Shown here: piece by piece, positions 1 to 6,592 of the stretch | Position numbering within the stretch: position 1 is the stretch's first letter | Layout: each line of letters starts with the position of its first letter | Source of the DNA: Muribaculaceae bacterium | GTDB taxonomy: Bacteria; Bacteroidota; Bacteroidia; Bacteroidales; Muribaculaceae | NCBI GenBank assembly: GCA_009775375.1 | Contig: VSPO01000058.1 | Location: forward strand, 1-19,458 | Length of the DNA stretch: 19,458 nt | Direction of reading: 5' to 3' | The notes under the pieces: generated by a model | Databases searched by the model: none | The model's input: only the letters and a program-made list of their open reading frames with translations | What the model was told of the DNA's origin: nothing | Program-made: the position numbers and the translations under genes

Positions 1-40
1 TATAAAACTTTTAGCCTATGGCGAAAGTTTTTTAGTTTCG

Positions 41-62
41 TACGTTTGACGCTGCAAACATA
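41..62. promoter_or_regulatory. Possible promoter -7 elements near left edge
   Basis: TACGTTTG at 41-48 on the plus strand and TATGTTTG on the minus strand (positions 62-55) both fit the Bacteroides -7 pattern TAnnTTTG. Neither has a clear TTTG about 20 bp upstream. The minus-strand copy would drive a gene lying off the left edge of the window; no plus-strand gene follows the other. Weak call. Confidence 0.25.
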
Positions 63-66
63 CGAA

Positions 67-121
67 CTGGTTTGAAAATGCCGTCCTTGTGGTTTGAAAT
101 CGCCGGTCCGTGCTGGTTTGA
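67..121. repeat. Dispersed repeat, reverse-orientation copy
   Basis: CTGGTTTGAAAA and GTGGTTTGAAATC blocks followed by CGGTCCGTGCTGGTTTGA. The part at 89-121 matches 1692-1724 with only two differences over 33 bp, so this is the same element as the composite copy before pckA. It lies in the gap between the window edge and the end of the GLPGLI gene. No coding function seen. Confidence 0.7.
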
Positions 122-169
122 GGCCTCAAGTATGGGCATGCTCTCCAGATTGGATGCGCATGGCGCACG

Positions 170-1033
170 TCATTCCAGCTCGATCGGATTGAAGAAGAGT
201 CTCACTTTCCTCATCTTCTCGGCGTCTCCTTCCGTCCTTTTGACCATTCCCGAATCCAAAAACATCGCCCCGGCATTCTCCTTATAGTCGCGCAGCTCCA
301 TGTTGTATTTCTCCCGGTTGGTCTTGCAGAATAAACTTTGTCTTTTTCCGATAGGACAGACATAGTTCTTTGTCTCCACGGCCTCGAAGTAGTGTTCCTT
401 CTTGGAATCCTCCAGTCGCAGGATAAGTCCGGGCAAACCGTTGAATTTCCAAGGCCCGGCACTGATTGGGATGTCGGAATACCAGGCTGTCCAGTCTCGT
501 CCACGCCAGCGAGCTGTAGCCTTTCGGCAATCATATCCCATAATCCTCATCGTTTCGTCCTCTAATTTCCAGTTGATTGAGGGAATCGGCTCCTCATAAC
601 GGTAATAGTTTATAAATATTTTACCGTAATAATATACGATTGAATTATTGAGATTTGTCATCATGTAGACATTTATAGGCTCCATCTCTCTGCGAATTTT
701 CCTATAGTCCTCTCTTGTGGGATAATCTTTCCAGTCCGGATCCTCAAAAGCAATGGAATCAAGTTGGAAATCTCCGTACCCGCCATACCATCTGAGACTG
801 TCGCCGATAGCCAACACCTCGAAGTCCGTTTTCTGTTTAGGATTGCCATTATTGTCAAGACCGTCCTTTGGGTCAATCGTAACGTGTACGTATATAATCT
901 CCATGCGTGCAGAGTCCTGAGCAATTATAACAGGTTGCCATCGCTTAGCTTGAATACTGGAAAATCCCATAGCGATCAAAATCATTGTTGTTAAGGCACT
1001 CAATATTCGATAGGTTGTTTTATATATTATCAT
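170..1033 (-). CDS. GLPGLI family exported protein
   Basis: A 287-residue protein of the GLPGLI family, an uncharacterised family of exported Bacteroidetes proteins. The family signature is visible as GPWKFNGLPGLI at residues 193-204, preceded by the usual stretch with DCRKA and a W-rich segment (residues 168-190: RWRGRDWTAWYSDIPI). The first ~29 residues are a signal peptide: basic start, hydrophobic LSALTTMILIAMGF core and an SIQA cleavage region, so the protein is probably periplasmic or surface-located. No catalytic residues can be named and the biochemical role of the family is unknown. The ATG at 1033 follows an AT-rich leader that resembles the leader of the next upstream gene (1154-1381), in the same orientation 120 bp away; the two may be co-regulated. 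Family call is firm, function is not. Confidence 0.85.
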   Translation of the reverse strand: MIIYKTTYRILSALTTMILIAMGFSSIQAKRWQPVIIAQDSARMEIIYVHVTIDPKDGLDNNGNPKQKTDFEVLAIGDSLRWYGGYGDFQLDSIAFEDPDWKDYPTREDYRKIRREMEPINVYMMTNLNNSIVYYYGKIFINYYRYEEPIPSINWKLEDETMRIMGYDCRKATARWRGRDWTAWYSDIPISAGPWKFNGLPGLILRLEDSKKEHYFEAVETKNYVCPIGKRQSLFCKTNREKYNMELRDYKENAGAMFLDSGMVKRTEGDAEKMRKVRLFFNPIELE

Positions 1034-1052
1034 GTTTAATGGTTTTATAGAC

Positions 1053-1062
1053 TAATATTGAA
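1053..1062 (-). promoter_or_regulatory. Shared leader motif before GLPGLI gene
   Basis: On the minus strand the leader reads TTCAATATTA, two variable bases, CT, one variable base, then TAAAAC, ending shortly before the ATG at 1033. The same pattern occurs at the same distance before the gene starting at 1381. Could be a common regulatory or 5'-UTR element; significance not established. Confidence 0.3.
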
Positions 1063-1153
1063 AGATGATGACTGATCGATTAGACGACCAGCCATCAATC
1101 TTTTTGATTAATTGCTAATGCATCGGTTGTGCCTTGCATGTAGAAGAAATTGT

Positions 1154-1381
1154 TTATCTAGGTACGTCACCATGCTCTCTACATACGATTTCTGCGAGTT
1201 CTTGACAGTAATCGTCATATTCCTTTTCTGCGTCTGGCCCTTCACCGAAATAATCTTGATCGACTGTCTCGATATTATACGAACCATTGGCACACTTCAC
1301 TGTGTGTGCGTCAGCATAACCGGCTACTGGCAAAGCCATCATAGTGATTGCCGCTGCTACTGTTGCAAATACCTTTTTCAT
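1154..1381 (-). CDS. Small secreted hypothetical protein
   Basis: A 75-residue protein not recognised as a named family. Residues 1-24 form a clear signal peptide: MKK start, hydrophobic VFATVAAAITMMALPVAG core and AYADA-like cleavage site (GYADA). The mature part is only about 51 residues, acidic (DQDYFGEGPDAEKEYDDY) with three Cys (KCANG, DYCQE, VCREH), so one disulfide is possible after export. It lies upstream of, and in line with, the GLPGLI gene; both have the leader TTCAATATTA 20-21 bp before the ATG. The signal peptide and the shared leader argue that it is a real gene despite its size. Function unknown. Confidence 0.65.
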   Translation of the reverse strand: MKKVFATVAAAITMMALPVAGYADAHTVKCANGSYNIETVDQDYFGEGPDAEKEYDDYCQELAEIVCREHGDVPR

Positions 1382-1401
1382 AGGCGTTACGTTTTAAAGG
1401 T

Positions 1402-1411
1402 TAATATTGAA
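1402..1411 (-). promoter_or_regulatory. Shared leader motif before small secreted gene
   Basis: TTCAATATTA on the minus strand, 21 bp before the ATG at 1381, followed by the same spaced CT and TAAAAC as in the leader of the GLPGLI gene. A TAACTTTG match to the -7 pattern also lies farther upstream (minus strand, 1615-1608) but has no -33 partner. Confidence 0.3.
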
Positions 1412-1570
1412 GTTAGTTGTAGTGAATGCTTCCGTCTGAGACGTGGCAATCAAGATATAGATTTCATGGCGGTATAAGATGTTGTTTTATCATATAACGT
1501 GGAAAACAGGTCTTTATTGCGAAGATATGCAAATTTCTTTCATTTTCCCGTCTGTGCCGAGTCCGCGCTT

Positions 1571-1596
1571 GATGATTTCAAACCACGTCAACCACG
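1571..1596 (+). repeat. Dispersed repeat module A, single copy
   Basis: GATGATTTCAAACC followed by ACGTCAACCACG. The same 26-bp word recurs at 1661-1686 (one change) and in the block at 6187-6340. It sits in the 457-bp gap between the small secreted gene and pckA, which otherwise holds only further repeat copies and the pckA terminator. Confidence 0.8.
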
Positions 1597-1650
1597 AGTG
1601 CTTAGCGCAAAGTTATAAGGATGAAGTATTAAGGATGAAGGGTTTGTCTC

Positions 1651-1742
1651 GTGCGGACTTGATGATTTCAAACCACGTCAACCATGTTTTCGTGGTTTGA
1701 AATCACCGGTCTGTGCTGGTTTGAAAATTCCGGTCTGTGCTG
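1651..1742. repeat. Composite module A repeat with 15-bp hairpin
   Basis: Opens with GTGCGGACTTGA, continues into module A, then turns back on itself: TGATTTCAAACCACG (1663-1677) and its exact reverse complement at 1691-1705 form a 15-bp stem around a 13-base loop. The right side continues with two tandem units of about 24 bp, each TGGTTTGAAA-like followed by CCGGTCTGTGC. The reverse half matches the copy at 89-121. Unlike an ordinary terminator it has no T-run next to the stem. Confidence 0.75.
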
Positions 1743-1772
1743 GTAGCACGTTGGCTTTCCAGGTTGGCGCAT

Positions 1773-1812
1773 AAAAAAGCCGGGTCGATTCCCGGAAAGG
1801 AATCGACCCGGC
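1773..1812 (-). terminator. Rho-independent terminator of pckA
   Basis: Perfect 14-bp stem, GCCGGGTCGATTCC (1779-1792) pairing with 1799-1812 around a 6-base loop. Read on the minus strand the stem is followed at once by six T (1778-1773). It lies 27 bp past the pckA stop codon. Confidence 0.92.
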
Positions 1813-1838
1813 AGTGTGTCGGAATTCGTCAGACTCGA

Positions 1839-3443
1839 TTAGAGCTGCGGACCTGCGGCAACAAGAGCCTTGCCGGCCTCATTGTTCTCATATTTCTTGA
1901 AGTTCTTGATGAAACGGGCTGCGAGGTCCTTAGCCTTCTCCTCCCACTGTGCGGGATCGGCATAAGTGTCGCGCGGGTCGAGGATCTTCGGATCCACGCC
2001 GGGAAGCTCCGTCGGAACCTTGAAATCGAAGATAGGAATCATCTTCGTGGGAGCGGAAAGGATAGCACCGTCGAGGATGGCGTCGATGATGCCACGGGTG
2101 TCGCGGATAGAGATACGCTTGCCTGTGCCGTTCCAGCCGGTGTTGACGAGATAAGCGTGAGAATCGTTCTTCTCCATCTTCTTCACGAGCTCCTCGGCAT
2201 ATTTTGTCGGGTGGAGCTCAAGGAAAGCCTGGCCGAAGCAAGCCGAGAAAGTCGGGGTAGGCTCCGTGATGCCGCGTTCTGTGCCGGCGAGCTTGGCGGT
2301 GAAGCCGGAGAGGAAGTAATACTTCGTCTGCTCGGGGGTCAGGATCGACACGGGAGGAAGCACTCCGAAGGCGTCGGCTGAAAGGAAGATCACGTTCTTG
2401 GCAGCCGGGCCTGCGGATACGGGCTCAACGATGCTCTCGATGTGGTCGATAGGATAGGATACGCGGGTGTTCTCTGTCACGCTCTTGTCGGCGAAATCGA
2501 TCTTGCCATTGGCGTCGACGGTCACGTTCTCAAGAAGCGCGTCGCGACGGATAGCGTTGTAGATGTCGGGCTCGCTCTCCTTGTCGAGGTTGATGACCTT
2601 GGCATAGCAGCCGCCCTCGAAGTTGAAGACGCCGTTGTCGTCCCAGCCGTGCTCGTCGTCGCCGATGAGAAGGCGCTTAGGATCGGTCGAAAGGGTGGTC
2701 TTGCCTGTGCCTGAGAGGCCGAAGAAGATGGCAGTGTTCTTGCCCTCTTTGTCGGTGTTGGCGGAGCAGTGCATAGAAGCGATGCCCTTCTGGGGAAGGA
2801 AGTAGTTCATCATTGAGAACATGCCCTTCTTCATCTCGCCGCCATACCATGTGTTGATGATGACCTGCTCTTTGGAAGTCGTGTTGAAGACAACGGCCGT
2901 CTCTGAGTTCAGGCCGAGCTCCTTGTAGTTCTCAACCTTAGCTTTCGATGCGTTGAAGACCACGAAGTCGGGCTTGAAGTCGATCAGGTCAATCTCCGAA
3001 GGACGGATGAACATGTTGGTCACGAAGTGGGCCTGCCATGCCACCTCCATGATGAAGCGTACAGCCATGCGGGTGTCTTTGTTGGCTCCGCAGAAGCAGT
3101 CTACTACGTAGAGCTTCTTGCCGGAGAGCTCATTTACGGCGAGCTCCTTGACAGCGTCCCATGTCTTTTCGGTCACGGGCTTGTTGTCGTTGGGATATTC
3201 CTCGGTGGTCCACCATACTTTGTCCTTCGAGTTTTCGTCGAGAACGATGAATTTGTCTTTGGGGGAACGGCCGGTGTAGACGCCGGTCATCACGTTGACA
3301 GCGCCGAGCTCCGTCACTACGCCTTTCTCAAAGCCTTCGAGCGAAGGGTCGGTCTCGTCTTTGAACAGTTGCTCATAGGTGGGGTTGTAGATCACCTCTT
3401 TGACATCCTTGATGCCGTACTGGGCCAAATCTATTTGTGCCAT
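1839..3443 (-). CDS. pckA: Phosphoenolpyruvate carboxykinase (ATP)
   Basis: A 534-residue ATP-dependent PEP carboxykinase, close to the usual ~540 residues. The enzyme interconverts oxaloacetate + ATP and phosphoenolpyruvate + ADP + CO2 in the cytoplasm; in gut Bacteroidales it is known to run mainly in the CO2-fixing direction on the succinate/propionate route, as well as in gluconeogenesis. Visible hallmarks: substrate-binding RSPKDKF (59-65), YGGEMKKGMF (200-209), the kinase-1a P-loop GLSGTGKTT (242-250) and the metal-binding kinase-2 segment GDDEHGW (261-267). The start MAQIDLAQYGIKDV is typical. It is monocistronic: the upstream neighbour is divergent and a strong terminator follows. No truncation or missing residue seen. 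The only housekeeping metabolic gene in the window. Confidence 0.98.
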   Translation of the reverse strand: MAQIDLAQYGIKDVKEVIYNPTYEQLFKDETDPSLEGFEKGVVTELGAVNVMTGVYTGRSPKDKFIVLDENSKDKVWWTTEEYPNDNKPVTEKTWDAVKELAVNELSGKKLYVVDCFCGANKDTRMAVRFIMEVAWQAHFVTNMFIRPSEIDLIDFKPDFVVFNASKAKVENYKELGLNSETAVVFNTTSKEQVIINTWYGGEMKKGMFSMMNYFLPQKGIASMHCSANTDKEGKNTAIFFGLSGTGKTTLSTDPKRLLIGDDEHGWDDNGVFNFEGGCYAKVINLDKESEPDIYNAIRRDALLENVTVDANGKIDFADKSVTENTRVSYPIDHIESIVEPVSAGPAAKNVIFLSADAFGVLPPVSILTPEQTKYYFLSGFTAKLAGTERGITEPTPTFSACFGQAFLELHPTKYAEELVKKMEKNDSHAYLVNTGWNGTGKRISIRDTRGIIDAILDGAILSAPTKMIPIFDFKVPTELPGVDPKILDPRDTYADPAQWEEKAKDLAARFIKNFKKYENNEAGKALVAAGPQL

Positions 3444-3603
3444 AATTTTGGAATATATATAGTTAAGAGTTATTCTCCTGTTTCGTTTTTGTCATCCGCG
3501 CCTGCCTGCCTTGCGGCTTCCCCGGCAGGGGATTTTGGGCTTCGTGGATGGATAAGTTGTTGTGCCTTTTCTCTTAAAAACACTTTGTCGACTAAATCAA
3601 TCG

Positions 3604-3611
3604 CAAAATTA
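3604..3611 (-). promoter_or_regulatory. Possible pckA promoter -7 element
   Basis: TAATTTTG on the minus strand (3611-3604) fits TAnnTTTG, giving a leader of roughly 160 bases before the ATG at 3443. No TTTG is found about 20 bp upstream, so support is partial. The leader contains a GC-rich self-complementary stretch around 3504-3531 (CCTGCC with GGCAGG). Confidence 0.4.
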
Positions 3612-3741
3612 ACTCTTTTAATTTAGATTTAGGGTTTAATTAGAGAATTTTTTCTTTATTTGAATGTTAAAAAACATTTAAGCCGCCCTTCGGAGGCCAT
3701 CGTGTTCCTCAAAATAACGAAAAACGCAGCTTCGTCATGTC

Positions 3742-3749
3742 TATCTTTG
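3742..3749 (+). promoter_or_regulatory. Possible promoter -7 element of portal-like gene
   Basis: TATCTTTG fits TAnnTTTG and lies 51 bp before the ATG at 3801. No clear -33 TTTG. With the candidate pckA -7 element this makes the 357-bp gap a divergent promoter region. Confidence 0.4.
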
Positions 3750-3800
3750 CCCGAAATTTTAAACAAACACTATACAATCTCTTAAACATTGGAATCCACT

Positions 3801-5177
3801 ATGAGTGATTATCTTATTTCCCAAGAGGGACTTGAAGCCGTGGAGATGGCCACGGGATGCTGGAACGCCTGCGACGACTTTCGCCGGCAGCGTGCCCGCA
3901 ATAAGGATTATACGTTCGGTCGGCAGTGGGGCGACCGTATCTTCGTCGACGGCGCTGAAATGACGGAGTTTGATTATATAAGGAGGGAAGGGGGCATACC
4001 TTTCACCAACAATCTCATACGCCGCGTCGTGCGCAGCGTAGTCGGGGTCTCGCGAAGCAGGGTGCGCGAGAAACTGGAGGCCCGCGACGAGGAGGGACGT
4101 CGCCACGACCTCGACAACCGCATGGAGGAGCTTTACGCCCGCACGATGGAGGAGTTTCTGATCTCCGGGATGGCGGTCCATAAGAAGAGCGTGGCGGGAG
4201 GGGAGGTGAAGACAAGGGCGGTGTCGCCCGGACGGTTTTTCCACGACCCCCAGGCCCGCGATTCCCGAGGCTCCGACCTCACGCTGCTGGGGGAGGTGCA
4301 CGTAATGCCGGCGGCTTCATTTTGCGCCACCTTCGCTCGCGACCGTGATGACTATCGCCGTCTACGCGCCGTCTATGGCGACGGCGGAATGGTGCGTGTC
4401 TTCGAATTGTGGAGGAGGGAGAGGCGCGAGCGTCGTCTGTGCCACGACCGCAGCCGGGGCCGGCTGCTGAAGGTGGACGAGGAGCTGTGGCTCCGCCGTC
4501 CTGCCTTGCGGAGGATGCCTTCGCGCTGGATTCTCGACGACGTGTGGAGATACTGTTTCGTCACGTCGCACGGCGAGATTCTCCGACAGGGCGACAGCCC
4601 CTACGGTTGTCATCCCTATGTGGTGAAGGCCTATCCCTTCCTCGACGGGGAGATACATTCCTACGTCGGCGACATCATCGACCAGCAACGCTACACCAAC
4701 CGTCTTATCACGATGTACGACTGGGTGATGCGTGCGTCGGCGAAGGGGGTGCTGCTGTTTCCGGAGGATGCCTTGCCCGAGCATACCGACATGCAGATGG
4801 TCATGGACGAGTGGAGCCGTTTCAACGGAGTGATCACCTACCGTTCGAAACCGGGGCAGCCCTTGCCGCAACAGGTCAGCGGCAACAATTCCAACTTGGG
4901 CATCGGCGAATTGCTTGCCATCCAATTGAAAATGATGGAGGATGTCTCGGGCGTCAACGGCGCTCTTCAGGGGAAGCTCGAACGGGGCAGCGTCAGCGGT
5001 GAGCTCTACAACCGGCAGACCGAGAATTCCCTCATCTCCCTGCACGACATCCTGATGAGCTACGAATCCTTCATCGACGACGCCTTCACCCTCGAATCCC
5101 GCCTCCGCCGAGTACGTCCCAACCTGTCCGACCCGAGTCCGACATGGAGCGCAAGGCCTCCCGGCCTGCGCTGCTAA
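3801..5177 (+). CDS. Orphan phage portal-like protein, C-terminus replaced
   Basis: A 458-residue protein resembling portal proteins of Bacteroidetes phages and prophages; portals form the ring through which DNA enters the capsid. Supporting stretches, recognised from memory: QWGDRI (42-47), GIPFTNNLIRRVVRSVVG (65-82), VSPGRFFHDP (141-150), the central WILDDVWRYCF and DGEIHSYVGDIIDQQRYTNRL region, and SGVNGALQGK followed by a Q- and N-rich helix. ATG at 3801 is preferred to the TTG at 3789. The end is odd: portal-like sequence stops near residue 426 and the last 11 residues plus the stop codon are encoded by a hairpin repeat found again at the window edge. No terminase, capsid or tail genes surround it, so it is a lone remnant or a domesticated copy. 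It is Arg-rich and GC-rich. The family is likely, activity is doubtful. Confidence 0.6.
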   Translation: MSDYLISQEGLEAVEMATGCWNACDDFRRQRARNKDYTFGRQWGDRIFVDGAEMTEFDYIRREGGIPFTNNLIRRVVRSVVGVSRSRVREKLEARDEEGRRHDLDNRMEELYARTMEEFLISGMAVHKKSVAGGEVKTRAVSPGRFFHDPQARDSRGSDLTLLGEVHVMPAASFCATFARDRDDYRRLRAVYGDGGMVRVFELWRRERRERRLCHDRSRGRLLKVDEELWLRRPALRRMPSRWILDDVWRYCFVTSHGEILRQGDSPYGCHPYVVKAYPFLDGEIHSYVGDIIDQQRYTNRLITMYDWVMRASAKGVLLFPEDALPEHTDMQMVMDEWSRFNGVITYRSKPGQPLPQQVSGNNSNLGIGELLAIQLKMMEDVSGVNGALQGKLERGSVSGELYNRQTENSLISLHDILMSYESFIDDAFTLESRLRRVRPNLSDPSPTWSARPPGLRC

Positions 5178-5181
5178 GTCC
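5137..5181. repeat. Dispersed hairpin repeat module B, copy 1
   Basis: The 33 bp at 5143-5175 are identical, in inverted orientation, to 19397-19429; similarity continues a few bases on both sides (AGTCCG before, AAGTCC after, with one substitution and one missing base). The element folds: AGGCC and GGCCT pair around a 4-base loop, extended by AGCGC and GCGCT with one bulged base. It supplies the last codons and the TAA of the portal-like gene and lies 35 bp from the convergent nuclease gene. Confidence 0.85.
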
Positions 5182-5209
5182 AATCGAGTCCCCGCTCAAT
5201 AAGTTCGCA

Positions 5210-6052
5210 TCATAGACTTCTGACCCATTCCAGAGGCTCGCCTGTCATCTTGGATATCGTCATGTCGTCCATGCCGTTCTCCCTCATCTTGCGAGCCATC
5301 TTGGCAATTTTGGCCATTCCTTGCGCCTGGCCGGCGTTGAAGCCCTCGTTATAGCGCGTGCGCTCGATATTGGTGATTACCCAATACTGTTTCTGGTCGT
5401 GCTCATAACGGCGGCGCTCCTTCTCCGAAAGGGCCGCCTCGTTGGCCACTTCCTGCAGACGCCTGAAGGCGTCGTCTCGCGGTGCAAACGGTATTGTCTT
5501 CATCTTCTCAAGGTTTTTAAGTGTGTAAATCCATCTTTCGAAATCATTCTCACATTCCTCCGGACTTGTTTTCGTGAAGACCGGAAGCTGTATGTAGATA
5601 AAACGCAGAACGTCGCTGACGGGTTTGCCTGTCAGCGTGTCGCAGATGCAACGGTCCACCTTTACCCTCCCGTCTGCGTTGTCGAGCATAAAATTCGTCA
5701 GGCTGATAAGGTAGACCGAATCCAGCTTGAAGTCCCAATCCCCCTTCCTTGCCTGGTTGACTATCGCCTTTGAGGCATAAAACGTCATTCTGTCCGAAAA
5801 GTTGACGTGGTTGTTCAGCTGCATCTCAAGCAGGATTCTCCGGCTGTCTTTTGTTGTGCACCGTATGTCGCTGATCATGTTCCTCTCCGCTGGGGAGTCG
5901 CCGAGAAGCTCCTTGTCCTCATAGGTCACGTCCACGATGGTGTCGTCAAACGCGGTTCCTTCCAGCAGGGCATTGAGGAAATTGATCAGGATTATTCGGT
6001 CCTTCTCCTGTCCGAAGATCTTCTTGAACCCGAAATCCGTAAAAGGGTTAAT
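5210..6052 (-). CDS. PD-(D/E)XK nuclease family transposase (Rpn-like), start codon lost
   Basis: Member of the Rpn / putative-transposase PD-(D/E)XK nuclease family, proteins linked to recombination or DNA cleavage. The family N-terminus is readable without a break as INPFTDFGFKKIFG, starting at ATT 6052, then FLNALLEG. The nuclease core shows the Asp and Glu-x-Gln of the motif in DIRCTTKD and LLEMQ, then DRMTFYASKA. The tail has the usual alternating helices ending near MARKMRENGMDDMTISKMTG. Length from 6052 is 280 residues, normal for the family. The problem is the start: the nearest in-frame ATG/GTG/TTG is GTG at 5935, inside the domain, which gives 241 residues and loses the conserved N-terminus. 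The ATG at 6063 is in another frame and stops after 23 codons. Either an ATT start is used or a small deletion inactivated the gene. It converges on the portal-like gene. Confidence 0.75.
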   Translation of the reverse strand: MNPFTDFGFKKIFGQEKDRIILINFLNALLEGTAFDDTIVDVTYEDKELLGDSPAERNMISDIRCTTKDSRRILLEMQLNNHVNFSDRMTFYASKAIVNQARKGDWDFKLDSVYLISLTNFMLDNADGRVKVDRCICDTLTGKPVSDVLRFIYIQLPVFTKTSPEECENDFERWIYTLKNLEKMKTIPFAPRDDAFRRLQEVANEAALSEKERRRYEHDQKQYWVITNIERTRYNEGFNAGQAQGMAKIAKMARKMRENGMDDMTISKMTGEPLEWVRSL

Positions 6053-6089
6053 GAAGTGCTCATCCTTATGGCTATTTAGTTTTCAAAGG

Positions 6090-6121
6090 CAAATATACTC
6101 AATTAATTCCACCCCTCCAAA
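6090..6121 (-). promoter_or_regulatory. Promoter of the Rpn-like nuclease gene
   Basis: On the minus strand TTTG (6121-6118), 20 bp, then TATATTTG (6097-6090): an exact match to the Bacteroides pattern TTTG-N~20-TAnnTTTG. Transcription would begin near 6083, leaving a short leader before the conserved N-terminal codons of the nuclease. This supports the gene beginning near 6063-6052 and not at the internal GTG. Confidence 0.7.
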
Positions 6122-6186
6122 AAAATTACGATTATATGTCAATCGGTCAATATATATCCGTCTCCGTCCCCGCCCGGCGCTCGCTC

Positions 6187-6345
6187 GATATTTCAAACCA
6201 CGTCAACCACGTTTTTGGGGTCGGACTCGATGATTTCAAACCACGCCAGCCACGAGAAGAACCACGTCAACCACGTTTTGGGGGGTTGAACTCGGTGATT
6301 TCAAACCACGTCAACCACGAGAAGAACCACGTCAACCACGTTTTT
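6187..6345 (+). repeat. Tandem block of dispersed repeat module A
   Basis: Three copies of GA(TG)ATTTCAAACCACG at 6187, 6229 and 6294; the last two start 65 bp apart and each is followed by GAGAAG and a second partial copy ending in ACGTCAACCACG (6260-6275 and 6325-6340). Copies are joined by T/G-runs and GGACTCG-like words. The block sits in the 500-bp gap between the nuclease promoter and the susD1 terminator; nothing coding is supported there. Confidence 0.85.
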
Positions 6346-6457
6346 TTGATTGGACTCGGCGCGGACAGAAAGGGATACATAATGACATATAATCAAAAAT
6401 CTCGTTATTTTGTTTTATGTGTTTGTGTATCTTTTGGTTGTATTTGGTGTGGGCCCG

Positions 6458-6481
6458 ATTGGATTGAGCAAACAATCCAAT
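6458..6481. other. Short inverted repeat, 9-bp stem
   Basis: ATTGGATTG (6458-6466) pairs exactly with 6473-6481 around a 6-base loop, just upstream (plus sense) of the large terminator hairpin. No T-run follows directly. Role unknown. Confidence 0.4.
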
Positions 6482-6483
6482 AG

Positions 6484-6534
6484 CAAGCCAAAAAAGGCAC
6501 GCCATTCAAAGTTGGCGTGCCTTTTTTAGGCTTG
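6484..6534. terminator. Bidirectional terminator after susD1
   Basis: GGCACGCC (6496-6503) pairs with 6514-6521 around a 10-base loop; the stem is flanked by six A on the left and six T on the right, and outside these CAAGCC (6484-6489) pairs with GGCTTG (6529-6534). It can stop transcription from either side. On the minus strand it closes the susC1-susD1 operon, whose stop codon lies about 60 bp away. Confidence 0.88.
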
Positions 6535-6592
6535 TTAATATTCTCCTGAAATAAATCCTTTAATTTCGGGAGATATATTCAATTAGCTATTC

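Noticed and set aside
1737..3626. Long plus-strand frames opposite pckA (214, 90 and 199 codons)
   Set aside because: pckA is unambiguous on the minus strand; the opposite frames have low-complexity, non-domain translations.
4362..5183. Long open frame of 273 codons antisense to the portal-like gene
   Set aside because: Shadow frame in GC-rich coding sequence; no recognisable domain, while the plus strand has a portal-like protein over the same span.
6187..6345. Possible CRISPR array
   Set aside because: Repeat copies are imperfect, unevenly spaced (42 and 65 bp), and the material between them is itself repeated T/G-rich sequence and not unique spacers; no cas genes are present.
6136..6483. 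115-codon plus-strand frame
   Set aside because: Most of it is translated repeat (recurrent NHVNH), and it ends at the terminator; not a gene.
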